From Candidatus Chloroploca mongolica (GTDB lineage Bacteria > Chloroflexota > Chloroflexia > Chloroflexales > Chloroflexaceae), in the NCBI RefSeq assembly GCF_004762035.2, contig NZ_SIJK02000045.1, forward strand, positions 1 through 40,159: a stretch of 40,159 nt of DNA, given 5' to 3'. The notes beneath the pieces were generated by a model, which did not search any database, was not told the origin of the DNA, and was given only the letters and a program-made list of their open reading frames with translations. Below are positions 25,154 to 31,798 of this stretch, in pieces (the stretch's first letter is position 1; each line of letters opens with the position of its first letter). Position numbers and translations under genes: made by a program.

Positions 25154-25344
25154 GCTACCCGTACGTATGCCTCGGCAACGTGCCAGCGCACCGGTTGACG
25201 CACGGCGTCTACCGCGACGTGACGGATGAGGCTACCCGTACGTATGCCTCGGCAACGTGCCAGCGCACCGGTTGATGCACGGCGTCTACCGCGACGTGAC
25301 GGATGAGGCTACCCGTACGTATGCCTCGGCAACGTGCCAGCGCA
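25154..25344. repeat. 77-bp tandem repeat, about 2.5 copies
   Basis: Units start at 25154, 25231 and 25308, exactly 77 bp apart. The first two differ at one base; the third stops after 37 bp, where it becomes the left arm of a palindrome. There are no spacers, so it is not a CRISPR array. It fills the region between the divergent aminotransferase and metallo-hydrolase genes. Confidence 0.85.
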
Positions 25345-25363
25345 GCTGGCACGTTGCCGAGGC
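25323..25363. repeat. 19-bp perfect palindrome ending the 77-bp array
   Basis: Arms 25323-25341 and 25345-25363 with loop GCA. The left arm is part of the repeated unit; the right arm is its inverted copy. Confidence 0.7.
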
Positions 25364-25375
25364 AATTCACCTTCA

Positions 25376-25418
25376 CCACAAGGTAGCGGTTGGTCAAACC
25401 GCTACCTTGTGGTATCAT
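25376..25418 (+). promoter_or_regulatory. Palindrome and candidate promoter before the metallo-hydrolase gene
   Basis: Perfect 16-bp arms (25376-25391 and 25397-25412) with loop GGTCA. TTGGTC (25390-25395), 17 bp and TATCAT (25413-25418) form a plausible promoter. Its predicted start falls on or next to ATG 25426, implying a leaderless transcript; no ribosome site is present. Confidence 0.5.
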
Positions 25419-25425
25419 CATACCC

Positions 25426-26346
25426 ATGAATACACAAACGTACCCTCACGGAATCCTGACCCTCGATACGCTCCATCTTGGACGGCCAGGAGTTGTCGCG
25501 ACGTATCTGTTGCTTGGTGATGAGCCTGCGCTCGTTGATCCCGGGCCCGCCGGTACGCTGCCAACGGTAGAGGCGGCCCTTGCGCAGCATGATCTGAGCT
25601 TGCAAGATCTGCGCCATGTTATTCTGACGCACGTTCATCTTGATCACGCTGGGGCTACGGGCACGATCCTCGCGCAGAACCCCCACGTTCAGGTGCATGT
25701 TCACGAGCGTGGGGCGCCGCACTTGATCGATCCGTCCCGCTTGGTCAAGAGTGCTGGCCAGCTCTGGGGCGATCAGCTCGAGATGCTCTGGGGGCAGACA
25801 ATTCCTGTGCCGCCAACGGCGATCACGACCCTGGTTGGCGGTGAACGGCTCCAACTTGGCAAGCGTGTATTGCATGCCTACGATGCTCCTGGGCATGCCA
25901 AGCATCATCTCGTCTGGTACGACGAGGAGAGCGAGGCGGCGTTTGTCGGCGATAACACCGGTGTCCGCCGTCAGTTGCAGCCCTTTACGCGCCCGGCAAC
26001 CCCGCCACCCGATGTTGATCTGGTTGCCTGGCAGAGCACGCTTGATCTGATTAAAGGCCTGCGCCCCCAGTGGCTGATGTTAACCCATTTTGGGGCCTAT
26101 CCTGATGTCGAGTTCCACCTGGCGGATGTTCGTGAACGGTTGCTGCGTTGGGGTGAACTGGTGCGCACCGGTTTGACCAGTGGCAAGAGTGAGGCTGAGC
26201 AGCTTGCTGCCCTTGAAGCCCAGGCGCTTGCCGAAGCCGCGAGCCTCGATGACACCGAACTCGCCGCTCTTACGCAGCAGTCGGGCGCAGTCGAGTTAAG
26301 CTGGCTTGGTCTGGTGCGCTATTGGCAGAAACAGGCTGCCTCTTGA
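25426..26346 (+). CDS. Metallo-beta-lactamase-fold hydrolase
   Basis: A 306-residue hydrolase of the glyoxalase II-like MBL group. The metal motif THVHLDHAG lies near 71-79. Later ligands are His in DAPGHAKHH, Asp in FVGDNTG and His in MLTHFG. The C-terminal part is helical (about 230-300), as in MBL proteins with an extra helical tail. The substrate is unknown. ATG 25426 gives MNTQTYPHG; the frame is open from TTG 25390, but that codon lies inside a palindrome. The ketopantoate-reductase-like gene starts 9 nt after its stop. Confidence 0.87.
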   Translation: MNTQTYPHGILTLDTLHLGRPGVVATYLLLGDEPALVDPGPAGTLPTVEAALAQHDLSLQDLRHVILTHVHLDHAGATGTILAQNPHVQVHVHERGAPHLIDPSRLVKSAGQLWGDQLEMLWGQTIPVPPTAITTLVGGERLQLGKRVLHAYDAPGHAKHHLVWYDEESEAAFVGDNTGVRRQLQPFTRPATPPPDVDLVAWQSTLDLIKGLRPQWLMLTHFGAYPDVEFHLADVRERLLRWGELVRTGLTSGKSEAEQLAALEAQALAEAASLDDTELAALTQQSGAVELSWLGLVRYWQKQAAS

Positions 26347-26355
26347 GGGGGAACC

Positions 26356-27387
26356 GTGGCTATCGTGATTGTTGGCGGTGGGGCCATTGGCCTTCAGGTG
26401 GCTGGCCGGTTGGCTCTGTCCGGCAGCGAGTGCGCTGTGCTGGCACGCTCGCAGACAGTGGCAGCCCTGCTTGATCAAGGGTTGAGCATCACGCTGGAAG
26501 GTGAGACGCGCCGGGTGCGCGTCGATGCGGCTGAGGCAACCGATGATTTACTCGCGCCGTATCAGATGCCCGAGTTGGCGATTGTGTGTGTCAAGGGCTA
26601 CGATACGTCCGGGGTGATTCCAACGCTGCGTGCGCTCAAACCCGGTCGGATCCTGACCCTCCAGAATGGCATTGGCAACGAAGAATTGCTTGCCGAGGCC
26701 TTTGGTCAGCAACAGATCATTGCGGGCAGCATTACCACCTCGGTGGAACTCCCTGCGCCAACCGAGGTGGTCGTGACCAAAGCCGGTGGGATTGGCCTGG
26801 CTGGGATGACCCCGGCAACACGGGTCAACCGGTGGGCCGAGATCTTTACTCAGGCCGATTTTCCCGTCGAATTGCACCCTGACTACCGCTCGATGAAATG
26901 GTCGAAAGCCCTGCTCAACATGCTTGGCAATGCGCAGGCCGCTATTCTTGATATGCCGGTGCCCGAGATCTACGCGAATTCGCGCCTGGTTCAGGTTGAT
27001 CTGACCGTTGCGTATGAGACGCTGGCTGTGATGGGCAAACTCGGCATCCATCCCGTGAACCTCCCAGGGTATCCGGCCGCAACCATTGCGCGGTTTGCGC
27101 CGTTCATACCTGGCCCGATCCTGCGGATCCTGATGCGCCGCATGGTTGGCGGTGGGCGCGGAGGCAAAGATCCTTCGCTCTTGCGCGATTTGCGGGCTGG
27201 ACGAACACGTTCCGAGGGTGAACAACTCTATGGTGCGGTGGCGGCGGCAGCAACGACAACCGGGATGTCAGTTCCTGTTACGGCGGGACTCTGGCGGATT
27301 CTTGGGGCGATTGTCCGGGGTGAACGCCCGTGGCAAGAGTTTCGTCGTCAGCCCGAACGCCTGCTTGCCGAGCTCGGCCTTCGGTAA
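26356..27387 (+). CDS. panE: Ketopantoate reductase family (ApbA/PanE) protein
   Basis: A 343-residue NADPH-dependent dehydrogenase. The N-terminal Rossmann motif is VIVGGGAIGLQVAGRL (about 4-19). The middle carries LAIVCVKGYDT (Lys conserved in the family) and LQNGIGNEE; the C-terminal helical domain contains WSKALLNMLGNAQAAI with the Lys and Asn used by the family. The usual reaction is 2-dehydropantoate to pantoate for coenzyme A synthesis, but the family is broad. Start is GTG 26356 with AGGGG upstream. It is coupled to the MBL gene (9 nt). Confidence 0.85.
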   Translation: MAIVIVGGGAIGLQVAGRLALSGSECAVLARSQTVAALLDQGLSITLEGETRRVRVDAAEATDDLLAPYQMPELAIVCVKGYDTSGVIPTLRALKPGRILTLQNGIGNEELLAEAFGQQQIIAGSITTSVELPAPTEVVVTKAGGIGLAGMTPATRVNRWAEIFTQADFPVELHPDYRSMKWSKALLNMLGNAQAAILDMPVPEIYANSRLVQVDLTVAYETLAVMGKLGIHPVNLPGYPAATIARFAPFIPGPILRILMRRMVGGGRGGKDPSLLRDLRAGRTRSEGEQLYGAVAAAATTTGMSVPVTAGLWRILGAIVRGERPWQEFRRQPERLLAELGLR

Positions 27388-27452
27388 GCAAAGGTTCCAA
27401 GGCTGTCTTATGGTGCTCTGCCCCCTGAAACCTTGCCTACGCTAACTTCGCG

Positions 27453-27458
27453 TATAAT
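27453..27458 (+). promoter_or_regulatory. Perfect -10 box upstream of the Nudix gene
   Basis: TATAAT 41 nt before the start codon. No -35 hexamer of good quality is present at 16-18 bp, so activation by another factor or a weak promoter is possible. Confidence 0.4.
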
Positions 27459-27498
27459 GCATTGATATGCTACCACCTGTGCTATCGGAGCCTGACAT

Positions 27499-27990
27499 AT
27501 GTATCGCCAGCATAGCTATTGCTCATTTTGCGGACGCCCTTTTCTTGACGGTCAGCGCTGGCCCCGTGTCTGTGCACACTGTAGCAGCACGACCTATCGT
27601 AATCCACTGCCGGTGGTCTTGATTCTGCAGCCTGTTGATGATGGCATTCTGGTCATTCGCCGTGCGGCAGCGCCTCGGCAAGGGCAACTTGCCTTGCCAG
27701 GCGGCTTTATCGAGATGGGCGAGAGTTGGCAAAATGCGGCGGCCCGCGAACTTCGCGAAGAGGCTGGCGTTACGGTTGCGGCGGAACAGATTACCGATTT
27801 TGGTACCCGCAGTACCCCCGATGGGTATCTCCTCGTCTTTGGCCTCGGGCCACAACTCCACGATAGTGACTTGTCACCTTTCCGGAGCAATCGCGAAGCC
27901 GAAGCCCGCCTGATCATCACCAATCCGGTCGAACTGGCTTTTCCGTTGCACACCGAAATGGTGCATCGTTTTTTTGCCCGCCGTTCCTAG
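27499..27990 (+). CDS. Nudix hydrolase with N-terminal zinc ribbon
   Basis: A 163-residue hydrolase. An N-terminal zinc ribbon, CSFC near 8-11 and CAHC near 25-28, precedes the Nudix domain. The Nudix box runs from GGFIEMGES to REEAGV (about 69-91) and keeps the G, E, RE and EE positions. Zinc-ribbon Nudix proteins often act on NADH or ADP-ribose-like nucleotides; the substrate here is not determined. Its TAG stop directly abuts a palindromic repeat. Confidence 0.9.
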   Translation: MYRQHSYCSFCGRPFLDGQRWPRVCAHCSSTTYRNPLPVVLILQPVDDGILVIRRAAAPRQGQLALPGGFIEMGESWQNAAARELREEAGVTVAAEQITDFGTRSTPDGYLLVFGLGPQLHDSDLSPFRSNREAEARLIITNPVELAFPLHTEMVHRFFARRS

Positions 27991-28089
27991 TAGCGGCACG
28001 GCGGCGCCGTGCCCACCGTGCCCACCGTGCCCGCCGTGCCCACCGTGCCCACCGTGCCCACCCCCCGTCGGGGCACGGCGCCGCCGTTA
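27990..28089. repeat. GGGGCACGGC palindrome interrupted by six 9-bp tandem units
   Basis: The two halves of the palindrome (about 27990-28013 and 28070-28089) are separated by six units of GTGCCCACC (28009-28062; the third reads GTGCCCGCC). The right half supplies the TAA stop of the convergent diguanylate cyclase gene. Copy number is likely variable between strains. Confidence 0.75.
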
Positions 28090-30735
28090 CGTCACTGACT
28101 GCTCGAGCGATCTGCTATTCGTTTCACCCCAGATCTGCACACAATTGCGACCAGCATCTTTGGCCGCATAGAGGGCTTGATCGGCCCGGCTGATCAGTTC
28201 ATCGAGGTGCGTATTGTGGAGGCTTGTCTCCACGACAACGCCAATACTCGACGTGACCTGGATCTCGTGTTCATCGACCTGGACACGCAGGCTTTCGATC
28301 GCGTACCGAATACGCTCAGCCACGCGGGCGGCTCCTTCAAAATTGGTACTGGGCATCAAGACAGATAATTCTTCCCCTCCATAGCGCCCAACAAGATCGT
28401 CGGCCCGTACGCACGTCTGGCAGGTCTGGGCAACACTCTGTAAGACGCGGTCGCCTGCCTGGTGCCCATAGGTGTCGTTGATGAGTTTGAAGTGATCAAG
28501 ATCGAGCAAGAGCAGCGCAAGCGGCTGGCGTTGTCGCCGTGCGGTCAAGATGGCCTGCCACATCACGGCGAAAAAATGGCGCCGATTCGCCAGGCCCGTC
28601 AGCGGGTCGGTCGTTGCGAGCCGTTCGACTTCGGCAAAGAGCGTACAATTCTCCATTGCCGTCGCCACATGCGAGGCAAGCAGATCAAAGAGGGCCAGAT
28701 CATCGTCACTATACGCAGAAGCCTGTGGGTTATGGATTACCATCATGCCGATGACATCCTCGCGCCCATGCAGCAGCGTGGCAAGCATGGTGCGGCTCGT
28801 GAGCCTGAAACCCGGGAGTTCAGGGTGGAACTCGGTATCATTGAGATGGGTGAGGCACCAGGTTTGACCGCGAGCTAGCAGGGTTTCGGCAAAACTATTG
28901 GCAAAGGCATAACAACCGCCTTCGCGACTCTCACGCGGATCAGCGATATAGAGATCGCAAACCTCGCTGCACCCGAGGTCAAAACGGCTGATCACGAGGA
29001 CTTCAGCAGCCAGGAGGCCCTCGACAGCACGATAGACCTCGTGGAAGAGGGCTGCGGGGTTGGCGCTATGGGCCGCAATCTGGCGCGCCGCCTGTTGCAA
29101 TTCGGTCAGGCGGCGCTGCATGCGCACCTCACGCCCGTACATCTGGGCCTGTTCAAGAGAGACCGCGACGTGACTGGCAAACATCCGCCCGATACTGGCG
29201 TCTTCTTCGGTGAAAAAGTTCGGTTGCTGACTGTCAATCGTTAGAATGCCGATCACTCGCTCGCCAACAATCAGGGGCAAGGCGAGCCACGAGCGAATGA
29301 TCATATCCGGTGGATGGGTAAACTCAGGATGTTCTAGTTGGGTGTCGGCCAGTCGGATCGTCTCGGACCGCTCGTAGATCGCCTCTTCATAACTCCCTGG
29401 TTTGATCAGAAAACGCAGGCCCTTGACCTGCGCTGGATGGGCAAAACCGCGGCAATCGAAGATTTCACTGTATTCGCCGCAGCGGAGTTGCACCGATGCA
29501 CCGTCATAAGGCACCACGTGGGCCAGTTGCTCCATCATTCGGCCAACGGCTTCGTTGGCATCCAGGGTAGCGGCTACCGTGGCGACAGCTTGCCGTAAGG
29601 TTTCGACCTGATCGGCGCGCTTCCGGGCCTCTTCATACAGGCGGGCATGCTCAAATGCGAGTTCGCGAAAGGCTCCTTCGCTCTCACGTAGCGCCTCGTT
29701 AGCTTCGGCCTGCGTCGTAATATCGCGCAGCACGACCAGCATCCCTCCGACCCTGCCCCAACGGTCGTGCAGGCGCGTTATCACGGCTTCGTAGAGCACC
29801 CGTTCGCCGCTGGCTTCTGTATGGCTCAGGTTTGTGACGAATAGATCGCTGTTGTTCGGCTTCGTCGTGGGTCCCAACTCTGGGAGCAGGCTCGTCAGGC
29901 TGATGGGTAGGCGCTGTTTCGCCCCCAGGCGCTCGTATGCCTTTTGATTCATCGCAACGACCTGGTTGTGCTCATCAAGAATGAGGACGCTATCAGGCAA
30001 CTTCTCAAAGAGCATGTCATAGGCAATGGGCATCAACTCAAAGAGCCGTTTATAAAAGATGCTCCAGCCCATAATCGGGTAGCCAACAAGAAAACTGATT
30101 GGTGAAACCTCAAAGTCGGGGATGGCTGGCACGGGGACAATCTGCATCACGACCAGTAGCGAGATCATGGTGGGCAAGAGCAGGCTCAAGGGCAAGGCCC
30201 AGGCTTGCAGACGGGCATGGCGGGTTGCCTTCGCCGCAGCCTCGGCAAGAATCAGAATGGCTGCCCCAATTAAGAGGTATTGATAGCTCGTGATGACCCA
30301 GAACCACGGTCCGTAGCTGTAGAAGAGCCAGGGAATGGCACCATCAGTCAGCATCGTAACATTGGTGCGTACGAGGCTGTGGAACGCATCCGACCAGATG
30401 AGCAGGATATTGAGGAACGGAATGATCATCAGCAGATAACGGACCCGACGGGCTAGTTCTTGACGGCCAGTATAGCTGAGCGCAAAGAGCAAAGCCCCCA
30501 CAACAGTCACGTCAACCGCGAGAAAGATCAGGTTATCCCAGATGATCTGCCCCGTGAGGGTAGGGGTGACGGCTTTGCTGAGGGCAAAAGCTGCCCACGC
30601 GCTCTGACCGCCGAGCATTAAGCTAAACGAGACTGCGCCGGGCATCGCCCGGTGGCGTAGGGCATAGATGGCCAGTAAAAAGGCCACGATGGATGATACG
30701 GCAAGAAGGAAAATGAGTATGCTATCGATTGACAT
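28087..30735 (-). CDS. Membrane diguanylate cyclase: 7TM sensor, PAS, two GAF, GGDEF
   Basis: An 882-residue signalling enzyme making cyclic di-GMP from GTP. Seven hydrophobic segments (about 5-220) match the histidine-kinase-type N-terminal 7TM domain. A PAS domain (about 230-345, containing LPDSVLILDEHNQVVAMNQ) follows, then two GAF domains (about 385-540 and 555-705). The C-terminal GGDEF domain has the active site GGEEL near 786-790. RADD sits upstream as RXXD, the usual inhibitory c-di-GMP site, so product feedback is likely. No EAL domain is present. The ligand of the sensor part is unknown. It is transcribed divergently from bchM, sharing a 270-bp upstream region. Confidence 0.92.
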   Translation of the reverse strand: MSIDSILIFLLAVSSIVAFLLAIYALRHRAMPGAVSFSLMLGGQSAWAAFALSKAVTPTLTGQIIWDNLIFLAVDVTVVGALLFALSYTGRQELARRVRYLLMIIPFLNILLIWSDAFHSLVRTNVTMLTDGAIPWLFYSYGPWFWVITSYQYLLIGAAILILAEAAAKATRHARLQAWALPLSLLLPTMISLLVVMQIVPVPAIPDFEVSPISFLVGYPIMGWSIFYKRLFELMPIAYDMLFEKLPDSVLILDEHNQVVAMNQKAYERLGAKQRLPISLTSLLPELGPTTKPNNSDLFVTNLSHTEASGERVLYEAVITRLHDRWGRVGGMLVVLRDITTQAEANEALRESEGAFRELAFEHARLYEEARKRADQVETLRQAVATVAATLDANEAVGRMMEQLAHVVPYDGASVQLRCGEYSEIFDCRGFAHPAQVKGLRFLIKPGSYEEAIYERSETIRLADTQLEHPEFTHPPDMIIRSWLALPLIVGERVIGILTIDSQQPNFFTEEDASIGRMFASHVAVSLEQAQMYGREVRMQRRLTELQQAARQIAAHSANPAALFHEVYRAVEGLLAAEVLVISRFDLGCSEVCDLYIADPRESREGGCYAFANSFAETLLARGQTWCLTHLNDTEFHPELPGFRLTSRTMLATLLHGREDVIGMMVIHNPQASAYSDDDLALFDLLASHVATAMENCTLFAEVERLATTDPLTGLANRRHFFAVMWQAILTARRQRQPLALLLLDLDHFKLINDTYGHQAGDRVLQSVAQTCQTCVRADDLVGRYGGEELSVLMPSTNFEGAARVAERIRYAIESLRVQVDEHEIQVTSSIGVVVETSLHNTHLDELISRADQALYAAKDAGRNCVQIWGETNSRSLEQSVT

Positions 30736-30903
30736 GGCCTCAACCCTGGTTTGTCAAGACTATGTCTATTGTAACATATGGCCTTTACCACAGCATAGTT
30801 CCTTGTGAAAAAAGGTCTTTATTATGAATAGTAGCAAGCCTTAAACATTGTTTTACCTCATCAGAATGGCAAATAACGCCTGAGGATGAGCCTTGCACAG
30901 GTT

Positions 30904-30942
30904 TTGCATATACACATGCAATGTTGACTATAGTGCTATAAT
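30904..30942 (+). promoter_or_regulatory. bchM promoter with upstream inverted repeat
   Basis: Extended -10 box TGCTATAAT (30934-30942) without a good -35 box. The -35 region is instead occupied by an inverted repeat, TTGCAT-N6-ATGCAA (30904-30921), a possible regulator site. Confidence 0.5.
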
Positions 30943-30956
30943 CTTGTTGCACGAAC

Positions 30957-30977
30957 GTAGTTTGCAGTCTGCACTAC
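30957..30977 (+). promoter_or_regulatory. 21-bp palindromic element shared by bchM and bchH, bchM copy
   Basis: Arms GTAGT and ACTAC flank a centre containing CAGTCTG. It matches the element at 31750-31770 at 18 of 21 positions. It ends exactly 28 nt before the bchM ATG, the same distance as in bchH. Confidence 0.72.
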
Positions 30978-31005
30978 GTAATCTGTCTGGAAGTGTGGGT
31001 GGTCT

Positions 31006-31686
31006 ATGGATCTGGTTCGGCACAAGGCTCAGTTGCGCCAGTATTTCAATGGGGTAGGTTTTGAACGCTGGTCGGCAATTTATGGTCAAGCCGAACTTTC
31101 GCCGATTCGACGGTCGATTCGGGAAGGCCATACCACCATGCTTGCCGTTGCCAGCCAGTGGCTCGACGCAACGGCCATGTCGGCTGATGCGACGGCCCTT
31201 GACGCAGGTTGTGGCACCGGGCTCTTTACCCTGGAGCTAGCCCGCCGTGGTTTTCAGGTCACGGCGACTGACCTGGCCCCTCAGATGGTCGCGGCAACTG
31301 CCGAGGCCGCAACTCAGGCCGGTCTCGCTGAGCGGGTTACGACTCGGGTCGCCGATGTCGAAGAGTTGCAGGAACGCTATGATGTGGTTGCTTGTTTCGA
31401 TGTGCTCATTCACTATCCAGCCCAGCCCTTTGCCTTGATGTTGGCCCAGTTGGCCAATTGCTGCGAACAGACCCTCCTCTTCACCTATGCACCTCACAGT
31501 ACCCTGCTCGCCGCACTCCATCGTGTTGGTGGGTTCTTTCCCCGCAGTCAGCGTCGCACGACCATCCAGATGATCCCTGATGCGTTGGTGCGCTCAACAC
31601 TCGCTGATGCCGGAATGAAGGTGTGTCGTGCCCAGCGCATTAGCTGTGGCTTCTATCACGTAACTCTGGTGCAGGCCCAGCGCTAG
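31006..31686 (+). CDS. bchM: Magnesium-protoporphyrin IX O-methyltransferase BchM
   Basis: Transfers a methyl group from S-adenosylmethionine to the 13-propionate of Mg-protoporphyrin IX, the step after Mg-chelatase in bacteriochlorophyll synthesis. The 226-residue protein has the BchM N-terminus YFNGVGFERWSAIYG and the segment RRSIREGH. The SAM motif is ALDAGCGTGLFTLELA (about 65-80), followed by VACFDVLIHYP and the BchM-type FFPRSQRRTTIQMIP. Length is normal. The start is ATG 31006; GGAAG lies about 12 nt upstream, so the ribosome site is weak. It precedes bchH by 112 nt in the same direction, but bchH appears to have its own promoter and a copy of the same palindromic element. Confidence 0.93.
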   Translation: MDLVRHKAQLRQYFNGVGFERWSAIYGQAELSPIRRSIREGHTTMLAVASQWLDATAMSADATALDAGCGTGLFTLELARRGFQVTATDLAPQMVAATAEAATQAGLAERVTTRVADVEELQERYDVVACFDVLIHYPAQPFALMLAQLANCCEQTLLFTYAPHSTLLAALHRVGGFFPRSQRRTTIQMIPDALVRSTLADAGMKVCRAQRISCGFYHVTLVQAQR

Positions 31687-31737
31687 CCGGGTCTCCGTCG
31701 GATTAATATACCTTTTCAGGCGAAATAATCATTGGCT

Positions 31738-31770
31738 TAGAATGTTGCCGTAGTTCACAGTCTGAACTAC
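31738..31770 (+). promoter_or_regulatory. bchH -10 box and 21-bp palindromic element, bchH copy
   Basis: TAGAAT (31738-31743) is a candidate -10 box with a poor -35. The element at 31750-31770 is a perfect palindrome: arms GTAGTTCA and TGAACTAC around CAGTC. As RNA it would be an 8-bp hairpin with a 5-nt loop at the 5' end of the transcript. It ends 28 nt before the bchH ATG. Confidence 0.62.
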
Positions 31771-31798
31771 AATCATCCTTTCGGGGAAGGGTTTGCGC

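Noticed and set aside
25154-25344. CRISPR array
   Set aside because: The 77-bp units are contiguous with no spacers, and no cas genes are nearby.
31743-31759. PpsR/CrtJ-like site TGT...ACA upstream of bchH
   Set aside because: The spacing is 11 nt rather than 12, and the bchM upstream region has no matching site; the shared palindrome explains the conservation better.
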